This document shows, piece after piece, positions 44,801 to 55,708 of a stretch of 64,000 nt of DNA. Both the position numbers and the translations under genes were made by a program. The DNA is taken from NCBI GenBank assembly GCA_025917655.1, contig CP084619.1:4693001-4757000 (forward strand). Reading direction: 5' to 3'. The DNA comes from Chlorella sorokiniana. Lineage: Eukaryota; Chlorophyta; Trebouxiophyceae; Chlorellales; Chlorellaceae. The notes beneath the pieces are model-generated. The model made no database searches, was not told where the DNA came from, and worked only from the letters and a program-made list of their open reading frames with translations. The first letter of the stretch is position 1, and each line of letters begins with the position of its first letter.

Positions 44801-47299
44801 CTCCCTCTCCTCCTCCTCCCTCTCCACCTCCTCCCAGCCCACCACCCAGCCCGCCACCCAGCCCTCCGCCCAGCCCTCCGCCCAGCCCTCCTCCCTCTCC
44901 GCCGCCGCCCAGCCCACCGCCTCCCTCTCCGCCTCCTCCCTCTCCACCTCCTCCCAGCCCACCACCCAGCCCGCCACCCAGCCCGCCTCCTAGCCCTCCG
45001 CCCAGCCCTCCTCCCTCTCCGCCGCCCCCCAGCCCACCGCCTCCTTCTCCTCCTTCTCCCTCTCCACCTCCTCCCAGCCCACCACCCAGCCCGCCACCCA
45101 GCCCTCCGCCCAGCCCTCCGCCCAGCCCTCCTCCCTCTCCGCCGCCGCCCAGCCCACCGCCTCCCTCTCCGCCTCCTCCCTTTCCACCTCCTCCCAGCCC
45201 ACCACCCAGCCCGCCACCCAGCCCGCCTCCTAGCCCTCCGCCCAGCCCTCCTCCCTCTCCGCCGCCACCCAGCCCACCGCCTCCCTCTCCTCCTCCTCCC
45301 TCTCCACCTCCTCCCAGCCCACCACCAAGCCCGCCACCCAGCCCTCCGCCCAGCCTCCGCCCAGCCCTCCTCCCTCTCCGCCGCCGCCCAGCCCACCGCC
45401 TCCCTCTCCGCCTCCTCCCTCTCCACCTCCTCCCAGCCCACCACCCAGCCCGCCACCCAGCCCGCCTCCTAGCCCTCCGCCCAGCCCTCCTCCCTCTCCG
45501 CCGCCCCCCAGCCCACCGCCTCCCTCTCCGCCTCCTCCCTCTCCACCTCCTCCCAGCCCACCACCCAGCCCGCCACCCAGCCCGCCTCCTAGCCCTCCGC
45601 CCAGCCCTCCTCCCTCTCCGCCGCCGCCCAGCCCACCGCCTCCCTCTCCGCCTCCTCCCTCTCCACCTCCTCCCAGCCCACCACCCAGCCCGCCACCCAG
45701 CCCTCCGCCCAGCCCTCCGCCCAGCCCTCCTCCCTCTCCGCCGCCACCCAGCCCACCGCCTCCCTCTCCGCCTCCTCCCTCTCCACCACCTTCCAGCCCG
45801 CCCCCTCCCTGCATCACCAAGAGCTCGTCCTGCTCTTGCCCCACTCGTCGGCGGATGCTTCTTCAGCTGGCATCGCAGTGCAACTGCTGCGCCAGCTTGC
45901 TCTGCGCCCCAGCCGACGTCGGCACCGTTTGCGCCAGCGAGCCTGGAGCCCGGCCATCGCCGCTCTGGACGTGTTTGCTGGTTCAGGCAGCACCTACATC
46001 ATCCAAGTCACCCTCAGCCCACCCGCGGACACTGGGGCTACGGGCGTTGGTGAGTCGCCACTGGTTTCTTGGCAGAGATGAGCGGCTCGTTCGCAGTCGC
46101 CCAGAAACCAGGATGCCACTATGGCGCGCTGTAGATCGGGAATGTTGATTGCATGGCCCTTACCCTTTGCTGCCCCCATGCGCCCGCCCCACCCACCGCA
46201 GCCATCACCTCTTACACCGTCCTGGGCACCGCCCTAAGCCCCAATGCAGCCAACCTCACGCTCTCCGGCAACCCTGCCAGCGTGAGTGTGTACATTTTTG
46301 CGTGTTTGGCCAGATGCTCAACAAAGACTTTGCTTGGGTGCAACAATTGCATGCCCGCACCCTGCCTGCAGCTCAAGTTAAACTTTACTGGCCTGTCCTG
46401 CGGCAAGACCTACTCGTTTGCCGCCACCGCCACCAACGCGGCAGGCCTGGCCTCGACAGCGGGCGCCTCCAGCAGCACCACCACCACTGCATGGTGAGCG
46501 GGCGGTGGTGGGGGTGGGGGTGTGGTGGGAACAGGTGGAGGAGTACGTGTGTGTGTGTGTGGGGGGGGGATTCTATCTGCTCGGTGCAGAGAATGGTAAT
46601 GGAGGCCGATGGATTGGCAACTTGCTTCATGTGGGTTTGATTGTGACATGTCTGCCCCCTCCCCTCCCGTGCAGCCCCATCGTCTCTCTGCTGGACAACA
46701 CAAACGGCCTCACGTCGTTGCTGCCATTGCTGAACATCCTCAGCGATCCGATCGACAGCACCAGCTGGGCCGCCGCCGTGTTCACCACTTCCAGCCCCGG
46801 CACAATCACCTCCGTCAGCTTACTGCAAGACGCAGGCAGGCCCACCATCATCGAGCTTTACCTGGCCGACGGCAGCAACAACCCCACTGGATCGGCGCTG
46901 GCCAGCCAGAGCTTCGCCTCCAACGGCATTTCTTCACGCGGCTACGCCACCTTCAACCTCTCACCGCCATTTGTTTTCTCAGCCAGCACCAAGTACGCGC
47001 TGGTGTTCAAGGGCCCCACCACCGCCGACATCGCCTTGTACCAGAACGCGCTCGCCATCCTGCCGCTTTCGCCCTCCGGCGCCGTCACCTTCAACGCATA
47101 CCGCCAAACCAGCGACTCGGGAGCTTCTTGGTGAGTTTAATGTTGGGCAGCTGGTGTCAGCTGCCAGCTGCGCGTGCCTGCCAGTCATGGGCTGAAGGCC
47201 GCCAGGCTGACGCTATTCCGACTCGGCTTCCGACGCAGGGACATCTACCTGCTGGGCCTGTTCAAGTTTGCCGTGAGGGTGCGAGGCACCATTGGTTGA
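38871..47299 (+). CDS. Secreted Pro-rich chimeric cell-wall protein
   Basis: Probable extracellular hydroxyproline-rich glycoprotein. Exon 1 encodes a signal peptide (RLVVLLAVLLLAAAHG). A Cys-containing N-terminal domain follows across exons to 40063: KWITLIGRNGCRDTSGWLGG, FYSIGGSVRTTWIFRTAS, CAPIGSCPSRGFLSAASSC, IGMYAKNDPNALTVWNIIPR. Then comes a (KPKPRPPPP)n stretch, a second globular stretch (YVVSFTATLPGETTAGFDLP, VSVSTDVSFDNLPSAEAYAL), and the giant (SPPP)n array at 41228-45800. Next is a Cys-rich stretch (CITKSSSCSCP, CNCCASLLCAPADVG), a fibronectin-III-like domain (VTLSPPADTGATG, ITSYTVLGT, CGKTYSFAATATNAAGLAS) and a C-terminal beta-rich domain (AAAVFTTSSPGTITSVSLL, YATFNLSPPFVFSASTKYAL) ending VRGTIG. 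Pro-rich runs would be hydroxylated and glycosylated. Single-base breaks occur at 40380-40381, 41169-41172 and near 45940, and several inside the array. It resembles pherophorin-type proteins in layout, but I cannot identify their domain. Confidence 0.75.
40064..40440 (+). repeat. (KPKPRPPPP)n coding repeat
   Basis: Roughly a dozen 27-30 base units encode Lys-Pro-Lys-Pro-Arg-Pro-Pro-Pro-Pro with small variations, a basic polyproline stretch. At 40380-40381 one A is missing from the expected CCAAAGCCC, which throws the repeat out of frame; the same amino acid pattern resumes at once in the next frame. Confidence 0.8.
41228..45800 (+). repeat. 4.6 kb (SPPP)n tandem array, 120 bp unit
   Basis: A near-perfect tandem array whose basic unit is about 120 bp (40 codons). 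It is built from CCCTCCTCCCTCTCCGCC-, CACCTCCTCCCAGCCCACC- and ACCCAGCCCGCCACCCAGC-type blocks and encodes SPPPSPP/SPPPPSPP. For example, 42121-42180 equals 42241-42300. Several copies carry single-base changes of phase, so the reading frame rotates among Pro/Ser-rich, Leu/Pro/His-rich and Thr/Ser/Gln-rich products. The array is almost free of stop codons in all forward frames, and long reverse frames are open too, so none of these open frames is evidence of a separate gene. Confidence 0.92.
43222..44980 (+). repeat. Higher-order 749 bp and 389 bp duplications inside the array
   Basis: Rare variants recur at fixed distances. CTCCTACCTCTCC ends at 43291 and 44040 (749 apart). CCCTGCGCCCAG occurs near 43591, 44340 and 44729 (749, then 389). 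CCTCCCTTTCCGCC occurs near 43790 and 44539 (749). Thus a block of 389 plus 360 bases has been duplicated, and 389 (not a multiple of 3) was copied again. Confidence 0.8.
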
Positions 47300-48047
47300 C
47301 AAGCGTTTCGCTGGTGCGTAATAAGCGTTTCGCTGGTGCTTGATCAGCGACAAGCCATTCTTTTTCCTGCTGGTATCCCTCAGCGACCTCAGCGCTTTTC
47401 CACCCCAAACTGCAATTTATGCTCACTCCGCTTGTGTCAACACATGATTCAGCTGCCTAATATTAGCAATCTCTGTTGTTGTAGCCGTGGTCAATTCGCT
47501 TTGTGTTGTGACTATGCCGTCGCTTCTGTTGCTGCACCCATTGCTGCCTGCAATTTGTAGTATTCTCCTCTGCCACTCCACGGCACGAACCCGACAAAAT
47601 GAAGCAAGCTTGGGCCTGTTTTCGATGTTGTGAATTTTTCCCCAAATAGTGAGGCGGTGGCGGAGCTGTGAACGGGGCCCCTGTGCCCCGGGGCACACAT
47701 GAAACAGCGGCGGCAGCCGCCCTCTGCCTGCAGGCGGGCACACCACGTTGGCGGCAGTGCTGACGCACAGTCTTGCGTGCTTGCGCGGTGGACCTGTCCG
47801 CCCTTTTGTGGTATATCGGTGCAGCTTTTGCCATGACAGACTTCATTCCTTCCGTTGCAGCAGCAATCATTCCAGCGGCCCCTCCTCAGATGAGCCCAGC
47901 ACGCTGCGCACGGCCCGTTATGTGGCCCGTCCCGTTCGGTGTTCGAGCCGCAGACCCCCAGCCTTTGTATCCAGCTCGGGAGGTTTGTACAGTCATATCA
48001 AAGCGGTGCAACAGCCGCAGTGCTTCCGGCTGTAGTATTCATACCAC
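47300..48047. other. Spacer between wall protein and permease genes
   Basis: Holds the 3' UTR of the wall protein (stop 47297-47299) and the promoter of the permease (ATG 48048). It is AT-richer than the exons. The sequence GCGTTTCGCTGGTGC is repeated at about 47302 and 47326 just after the stop. A frame at 47773-48051 is open but has no family motif. Confidence 0.4.
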
Positions 48048-48744
48048 ATGAGATTTGAGGAGAGCGGGCCGCCGGATGGCGTGAAAACCGACTGCCGCAC
48101 CTCTAAAGCGGCGTTGCTTGAGCCGCGCTACGCCTCCGGCAGCAGACTGTTCCGGCTGGAGCACCAGCTGCAGGAGCCGGACGGTGCGGCGGCGAAGGCC
48201 CCGCCTCTGCCCAGCCAACAGCCTTCTTTTGCCCTTCTCCCCAGCTCGCTTGTCATGCCCCTGCACAGCTGTTACATAGCCCTCTGCTGGCCGTGCCCCA
48301 CCCCTGCTTCACTCCCAACGCTGCAGGCACGTGGATGGGCGCCGCCTGGCTGCTGGTGACATCCACCTCCCAGCCCACCCTGCTGGGCCTGCCCCTCGCC
48401 ATGGCCTACCTGGGCTGGGCGGGCGGGCTGGTCGTACTGGTGGTGGCGGGGCTGTACACGCTGTACGCCAGCCTGCTGCTGGCGGCGCTGCACGAGTACG
48501 GGGCGGCGGCACCACCACTACCGCAAGCTGGCAAAGGACATCATGGGTGTGTGGGTGGCTGGGGCCGACCAGGGGGTGGGGGGGGGGGGGGGGACGGGAT
48601 ACAGGGACTGGTCAGCCGGGAGGGCCCACGTGTTGCAGGGAGCGGTGGCGCAGTGAGGGCAGCAACACTGCCCAAAGCTGTTCTGTCGCCAACCGCGCGT
48701 GCGCCCCACCCTCAGACGACGTCAGCACACATACACACACAGAC

Positions 48745-48805
<61 letters not shown>

Positions 48806-51800
48806 AGTCCTGCAACTCCGCCGCCGATCCCTGCTGCAGGGCCCAGCCGGCGGTACGCGTACGCGCTCATCCAGGTGCCGCAGTACATCAACATCGTCGG
48901 CTGCGGCATCGCCAACCTCATCGTGGCCGCGCAGTGCCTGGGCGCCATCTGCGGGCTCTTCCACGACAGTGAGCTGGGCGGAAGCTGGACAGAAGCTAGG
49001 CGGCAGCTAGCAGCGCTGCGGTTTATGGAGCGGGGCTGCAGCGGCGCCGCCCTGCCGCCTGCCTGCGTAAAGGTTGCACCCGCTGTCAGTTCTGACCCTT
49101 CCCAAGCTTGAATTCTGCCCCATTCTCAAGCGCGCTCGGGCGCGACCTTGCTGCATCACCCCTTCCCAACCCCCAACCCCCCGCACCCCCCAAACCCCAC
49201 CCGCCCAGCCTGCCCGATCAGGAACTACCAGTGGACCCTGATGGCGGGCGGCGTGCTGGCGGTGCTGGTGCAAGCCCCGACATGGGCTCCATTGGCGCCC
49301 TCACCGCCCTCTCCTCCTTCTTCATGGTGTTCTACTCCACGGCGGCGGTGGCGCTGGCCGCCGTGCAGGGTGCGACGCGCCGCTTGTGATGGGGGCCCCT
49401 TCACGGGGGGGGGGGGGATCGCGGGTGGTGGAATCATGCTGGCATGGTGTTGCGGCGCCTCCCAGCCTCACGCATTGCTGCTTCCACCGCTCCCCATGGC
49501 GCAGGCGGCGGCCGCGACGCCGACTACTCGCTGGCGGGGTCTGACGCGAATGTGGTGCTCAACGCGTTCAACGGCATCGGCATGGTGGTGTTCTGCTACA
49601 CCAACCCCATCATACCCGAGATCCAGGTTAGGGAGTATCTTGTTTTCCATGTTGTGTCAAGAACCTGGACCCTGCTGCCTTGGACCAGGAGAGGTGGCTT
49701 CGTGCGCACGCGCCTTGTCGCAGTCCCCATGGACCGCAACAAGTTGTGCAGCTAGGAAGGCAGGCGGATGCTGGTGGCGCTGCCTGGGAGCACCGTGTGT
49801 GCGTGCTCGGCGCATGCTTTGCGTCAGGAAGGAGGCTGGCTGCCCTGCTGAACGCCACCCCCTCTGCATGCTCATGCAGGCCGTCGTGCGCGACGACCCT
49901 GCCACCGCCTCAGCCTACCCACCCATGCGAACCGCCCTGCTGGCTTCCTATGCGCTCATCATTGTGAGACGCCGCCACCCGTGGGGGAGGGGCGGAGGGG
50001 AAAGGCGTGCGGGGAGGGGGCGGCTGCCCTTGGACACTGCCCGCTTCAGCACCCATGCATTCGGATGATTGCCAGCACTCGAGCTGCAGCCCTGGTGCCG
50101 TGCTTCGCAGAAGCGTGCTGCTTGGCTCGCTAGGCGCCTGCCGCTGCACGGCCGCCGCCCTGCAGCCTCTTGCCCGCCTTGGCCTCCTCCCCTGCCGCCA
50201 GGCATGCCCTCCGTCTCGCCCCCGCTGCTCTGCCAATGATCTCAACACCCAGCACGCACCCCCTGGGACCACCACCCTCACTTTGCGCCGCCCGCTTGCC
50301 GCAAACCACCCACACCTGCGTCATTTCCGAAAACGCATGCCCCTCCCCCAAAGACCCCCCGCCCCCTCCCCACACACATCCACTTACACACTCACACAAA
50401 GCGGCATGGGGGAGTGGGGACGCCGCGCACACAAACACATCCTCCTGCACCCTGCTCCACCCACCCGCTCCACGCCGCCCCCACGCAGTCCTTCTACATC
50501 CTGGTGTCGACGGTGGGCTACTGGGCCTACGGCGCCGCCGTGGGGGCTTCCTGCTGGCTCAGTCCACCCACCCCATCTGGCTGCTGGTGCTCACCAACCT
50601 GATGGCGGTGACGCAGCTGCTGGTGGGGGAGCAGGTGCGGCGGCGGGCGGGGGTGAGGGGTGGCTGCGAGGGGGAGCTGGGGGGCACAGCGCCGCGCCGG
50701 GGTGGCAGGGCGCCAGCGGGGGCAAAGGGGACCCGCTGGAGGGACCTCGCCGCCGTGAACCTGGCCGCCGCTGCCGGGCCCGCCCCTCTGTCGGCCTCCC
50801 TCCGCCGCTCCCTGTTGCGGTGTCGCGGCGGCGGCGTTGCCTCGTCCCGAGTGTGGCCATCCCATTGGTTTTATGCCTTGCAGGTGGTCGAGTACCTTCT
50901 GTTTGAGACGGGGAGCTGCACCTTGTGGCCCGCTTCCCCAACACCGCCTGCCTGCACAAGACCCGGGTGAACGAGCAGGGGCGGCTGGTCAAGGTGCCCA
51001 GCCGGCTGACCATGCTGCTGGTCCGGTGAGCGGAGCCTCCACAGCTGGCTGTGCCATTGAGCGTGGGGGTGCCAGTGTGTGCTCTGCCAGTGCGTCTGCT
51101 GTGCCCCGGAGGGTGCAGAGCTCACCCTTGCCAGATTGATGGGGCGGGGTGGGGGAGTGGAGTGGAGGGGAGCAGGGACCGCCAGCGTGATGAGGGCGCC
51201 AGCGTGGGCGGGGGCGGGGACACCTGGTTGGTCCACGGAGCCAGGGGTCTGACAGCGCTGGCGACAGCTGCAAGGCGTCTGCCGTCCCGGCGTGGGACTC
51301 TGGCTGGGTGATCTTGAGCGCGTGCTGAGTTTGGAGGCCTTCCGCCCCCAACCCCCCCCCCCCCACCCACCAGGCTGACCTACGTCGCGTCGATCACCGT
51401 GCTGGCGGCGGCCTTCCCCTTCTTCACTCAGGTGTGATCCCCCACCCCCTCCTTTTCCAGCCTGTCCGGTTGAGCTTTGCAGGGGCCACGCCATGCGGCT
51501 GTCACATAGCGGCACCAGAAGGTCCCCGCTGGGCTTTGTCTGCAGCGCTGCCTGGACCCCGCAGAGGCGCGCCTGTCGGCTGGCAGCCTGCACCAACCAC
51601 CACCTGTGCCAAAGGCTGCCGCCTCCCACCGCCCATATTGCATTTATGTGATGTTTCCTCTGTGCCTGCAGATCATGGGGCTGGTCGGGCGCTGGGCCTC
51701 ACACCCATCTGCCTCGTGCTGCCGCCCGTGCTCTTCGTCATGGCTCGCGGCAAGGCGGGCGCCAAGCACAGCAGCGCAGACGCGCTGCCCGGCGGCAAGC

Positions 51801-51982
51801 CCAGCGGCGCCGCCAGGCTGGCGAGCGCGCTGGCGCTGGCGCGCGACGCGCCGCTGCAGCCGTGGGTGTGGTGGGGCCACGTGGGGTGGGCAGCGCTGTG
51901 GTCGGCGGTGGGGCTCCTGGCCGCCATAGGCTCGGTGCGCGCCATTGTGGTGGCCATCCAAGACCACGACTTCTTCAGCTGA
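48048..51982 (+). CDS. Amino acid permease, plant AAAP family
   Basis: Proton-coupled amino acid importer of the plant AAP/LHT branch, a multi-spanning membrane protein. Exon 1 (48048-48183) encodes a hydrophilic N-terminus ending EPDG. Exon 2 starts at 48327 with TWMGAAWLLVTSTSQPTLLG, LPLAMAYLGWAGG and LYTLYASLLLAAL. Later exons give YAYALIQVPQYINIVGCGIAN, YQWTLMAGGVLAVLVQAP, DMGSIGALTALSSFFMVFYS, FNGIGMVVFCYTNPIIPEIQ, YILVSTVGYWAYG, FLLAQSTHPIWLLVLTNLM, LTMLLVRLTYVASITVLAAA and LGLTPICLVLPPVLFVMARG. The C-terminus is AIVVAIQDHDFFS with the stop at 51980-51982. About ten membrane segments are visible. Four exons each lack one base (C run 49275-49278; G runs 50542-50546, 50910-50913, 51687-51689), and the exon ending KLAKDIMG is also out of phase near 48503. 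Restoring them by family motif gives a continuous protein, so I read it as functional. Confidence 0.86.
48722..48803 (+). repeat. CA microsatellite in a permease intron
   Basis: About 37 CA dinucleotides lie some 35 bases upstream of the acceptor CTGCTGCAG|GG at 48838. The same intron contains a run of about 14 G near 48579-48592. Confidence 0.85.
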
Positions 51983-52375
51983 ACCGAGCGGGGCTGCGCG
52001 CCTTGAGCCGGAATCCCATCACTGTACAAACCAGGCTGTGTAAAATAGGACTGCGCAGGCCAAGCTGCAGGGGCCTACGGTGTGGCACACGGCCGGGGGC
52101 CGCCAATTGCAGCAGCCTTCGGCTCAAGCCCAAAGTGGGGTGGCCAGACCCTGGCTGCCTCCCAGATTTCGCCAGCTGCAGCCTTCCCCCCCCCGCCGGG
52201 CGACAGCTGAACAGCCACATGTGGGGGTGGCGGCGCTGCGGGACGGAGGGCTGGGTGTCTATTCGTTTGGTTGCACGGGCACATCTCTCAACACAAAACC
52301 GCAGTGTTCATGGCACTTCCATGGACAAAACCGGATGCACGACGGCTCGCTGGCGCTGCTGCTGCCGAGCGGTGG
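51983..52375. other. Convergent 3' flanks of permease and THI5-like gene
   Basis: Both neighbours end here: the permease (+) at 51982 and the THI5-like gene (-) at 52376. Only the TGTAA noted separately stands out. Confidence 0.45.
52039..52043 (+). terminator. Candidate polyadenylation signal TGTAA
   Basis: TGTAA, the standard chlorophyte poly(A) signal, occurs 57 bases after the permease stop. One five-base match is weak on its own, but position and strand fit. Confidence 0.4.
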
Positions 52376-55300
52376 CTAGGGCAGGAAGTCGTTGGTGAAG
52401 AGCGAGGCGCCGTCCACCGCCTCCCGAGGGATGCGCTCGCCCGCGTCGCCCGCCCGCAGCGCATCCAGCGAGGTGGTGACCCCTTCCTGCGCAAGGGCAG
52501 GGGTGCGTGAGTGTAAAATAAATAAGGAAAGAAGGTGCGTTCGTGTATGCCGGGATGGGGGGTGCTGGCTGTGCTGCTGCCTCGATCGATGCTCTTCCAA
52601 CAGGCTGCCGCCGCTCAGCTGACTGCAGTCGGCACGGGCCCGGGCACAAGTCGGAACCTCGTCGACTGCTCCCACCTCATCGCCCACCCAACCTCCCAAG
52701 ACCCAACCCACAAACCTTGGCGGTCCGGCTCTGCACCTTGGTCGTCAGCAGCCCGCTCTCTGCCACGAACGGCAAAACAAGGCTGGCAGTGAGCGGCATC
52801 CATTGTGTGTTGGAACAGCGGGCGGCACAACCGACAACTGGCACCGCATCCACGCGGTGGCTGGAGCTTGCAGCAGCCTCTGGACCCAGCCAATGGGCAG
52901 GAAAGCGCGCAGGCAGAGGCAGGAGAGGTGCCAGGCCGGCAGGCGCACCAGACAGCCAGTCGAGGAAGGCGTCCCAGCGCTGCTGCTGCATCACGCCCCA
53001 GCGCCCGTCTTCAGCCAGCAGGTGCTGCAAGGTGGTTGCACAAGGGGAGGGTGTGGTGTTGGGGAGGCGCTGGGCGCGCTGTCCACCATTCCAGCACCCA
53101 CCACCGACTCACAAGCCCCCCATGTGCGCTGCTCTCCTGCGCATATGCCACCAACCAACCCCACTTGCCAGATGACGGCACAAACAGCATCCCCTCCCAT
53201 CGCCCACCGGCCTGCTCCGCCTGTGCACTCGAGTGCACACAGACACATTCGCCCACCCATCCCCAACCGCCTCACAAGCCCCCACCTGGGCAATGAGCTG
53301 CATGGAGTCGCGGCACATGCCGCCATCCAGCGGCTGCGGCAGGTCCGGGTGGTCTGCAGCCGCGGCCGCCACCAGCGCGTCGGCGGCTTGGTCGGGGTGC
53401 GCCGCCGCGTGGCGGTAGCCCTCAGCGGTGGCGGCCAGGAAGGCCCTCACCGTCTGCGCCTGGGAGCTGCAGGGAGGGCAGCAGCACTAGATGGGCAGAC
53501 AGCGCGTGTAATTGTGGACCGGAATGGGTGTTCTGGTGGTGGAGTTTGTGTGGGTGGGAGAGGGCGCGGCCCTTGAGGCGGCGGCGGCAGCGCTTGCGAG
53601 GGAGCGCTGCCTGCCAGAGCAGGTTGTCATAACATTCCGCAAACGGATGTGGACGCTGGGGCGGGAGGCGCGGCAAGGTCGTGCGCAGCAGCGGCGGCTG
53701 TTTGGCGGGAATGCAGGCCACCCAGCGCAGCCCACGGCATGGTGCAGGGGCGTCGCAGGGGCGCCCTCGCCTCGGCCTGCCGCCTCCTCCCCCCTTCCTG
53801 GCACGGAGCGCACCTCAGGACGTCAGGGTGTGCCAGCAGCACGGGGAGTAGCCATAAGGGATCCCGTGGTCTCCCAGCCTGCGCACAAAAAAAAAACAAA
53901 AGGCAGCCGCTGGCAGGGGTTGGGATCGCATGCAGGCGGGGATTGCACCAAGTGTGAGAAGCAGCGCTTGTGACAAGGGCACACAGCTCCACCCGTTGCC
54001 GCACCTGAACACGTTCAGCTCCACTCCCTGGCGCGCCGCCTCCACGCCCTCCCAGCCCATGAACACCCACGTCGCCTCCGCCTCGCCCTGCGGCAGCGGC
54101 AGGCAGCTGGCAGCGATGTGGAGCCTGCCTCGGCCGGAAAGCAAGGGAAATGGAGCTGGCTGCTGGGCAGGGAGCAGCGGCGACAGGCCAGTCATCCTCC
54201 ACTGGCTGGCAGCCGAGTGCTTTGAGGGAGCGGGCAGGGAGCTTGGGGTGCGGGACAGCACTGCTGCATGCGTCCGCGCCCTAACCGGGAGCCCCTTGCG
54301 ACGGGGCGGCGGCCTGCCAGCTTCACCCGGCGCTCCTGCTGGCTCAGCGGCACGCCGTCAGCAGCGCGTCCCACAAAGACCGGCATCCCCTCCGCAGCGT
54401 CCCGCCCAAGCCACCCAGCACCCTTGCCAGCCAACCAACTCACCCTGAGCAGAGTGTTCCACAGGCCCAGCATGGGCAGCACCAGCTCCTGGTACTGCCC
54501 TGTACCGCCATCGTTCCGGATCATCTGCTGCACGATGCGGCCCTCGTACCGTGCGGCGTAGGAAGCGTACCGCTTGCCCTCCAGCTGCAAGGGGGCAGTA
54601 CGGCGGCAGAACCTTTGCAGTGCAGAGTGTCGTGGGGCAGGGGCGGGCAGGGGAGCCTGGACGCCTTGCCCCGCCACTCGTGCTGGCCCCGCTCACGGCA
54701 CTTGGCCAAGCTGGCGCTTGAGGGGCAAGGTGTGGGGACCTGCCACCCCGGCTGCCGCAGCAGTGCAACAAGAAGCACGCGCAGGCAAGGAAGGTTGGTC
54801 CAGCCCTGCCGCACCTTGGCGGGTCGGTCAATCCCCGAAGACTTGAGGGTCACCACCGCGCTTGTGTCCTGCTGAAGCAGCGCCGCCACAGCCTGCAGGG
54901 AGAGAGGCGCCGCAAGGCAAGGGGGCCGGTGCGTGAGGGCGTACAACTGTGCTTGCATGATTCAAATATGCCAACACCAACCGGTGTTGGATGGAGGCAC
55001 CGGATGGAGGCACCGCGGCCCGCCAAGCCGCCCGCCGCACTTTGAGCTTGGGGCGCTTGCGGTCCGCCTCGGGCCACGTATTGTAGCTGATCACGCTCTC
55101 TGCGCACGCATGGAAAGACGGCAACGGTCACATCGGGCAGCGACCGTCGCAGCATGGCGAGCTCTCCGTCGGCAGCAGCGGCAGCGAGCGGCTGCACTGC
55201 CATGTGAGGAGCTGGCCGGCTGGGCCCGGGCCCACCCGCCTGAAGGCGCAATGGCGAACATCGCCTCGCCGCTCTCCACCCGAGAGGCCGGGGTGGTCTT

Positions 55301-55708
55301 GTAGCTGTCTGCACGGCCGTGGATGAAGCAGGACGGCAGGTGTGGTTGGGGAGCCGACAGAGGCACGGGCAGAGGCGGTGAGGCGCCTGTCACGCATGCA
55401 ACGCCTTGCACATCAAGGTGTCATCAACATTCACATATTGATATCACGAACCCGTGTGGGGGCTGATGAAGGTTACGTCCAGGCCAGCCTTCGTGTAAAG
55501 ACCCTGGGCTGCATTGATGGCGGCACAGGCGGCAGCGGGCCTCAAATTGAGCCTGGTGCATGCGAGCATCCGGCTGTCGCAGCATAGCGCATTCGGCTGC
55601 AACATCGTAAGCCGCATATTGCAGAGAGAGTGGCCCACCCTTGGCGACGTAGAAGCCGACATGGTTTGTGTTTGGCGTCCAGTCGAGAGCAACCTTCACC
55701 GCCGCCAT
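52376..55708 (-). CDS. THI5/NMT1-like substrate-binding-fold protein
   Basis: Member of the NMT1/THI5-like family (periplasmic-binding fold). Fungal THI5 uses PLP and its own His to make the thiamin pyrimidine. The ATG at 55708 gives VKVALDWTPNTNHVGFYVAK. Later exons read GLYTKAGLDVTFISPHTG, YKTTPASRVESGEAMFAIAP, ESVISYNTWPEADRKRPKL, AVAALLQQDTSAVVTLKSSG, LEGKRYASYAARYEGRIVQQ, YQELVLPMLGLWNTLL, GEAEATWVFMGWEGVEAARQ, then PYGYSPVLLAHPDVLR. The C-terminus has TVRAFLAATAEGYRHAAAHP, WGVMQQQRWDAFLDWLSES and a final LFTNDFLP with the stop at 52376. The PYGYSPVLLAHPD stretch needs one more base in the C run at 53843-53846. I do not see the Cys-rich CCCFC motif of yeast Thi5, so HMP-P synthesis is doubtful; plants and algae normally use ThiC. 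No transit peptide is obvious from 55708. An in-frame upstream ATG at 55798 would add 30 residues. Confidence 0.82.

Noticed and set aside
41318-45844. Very long minus-strand open frames (up to 430 codons) rich in Trp, Gly, Glu and Arg
   Set aside because: They are reverse readings of the SPPP array; the 120 bp unit has no stops in most frames, so openness is not evidence of coding.
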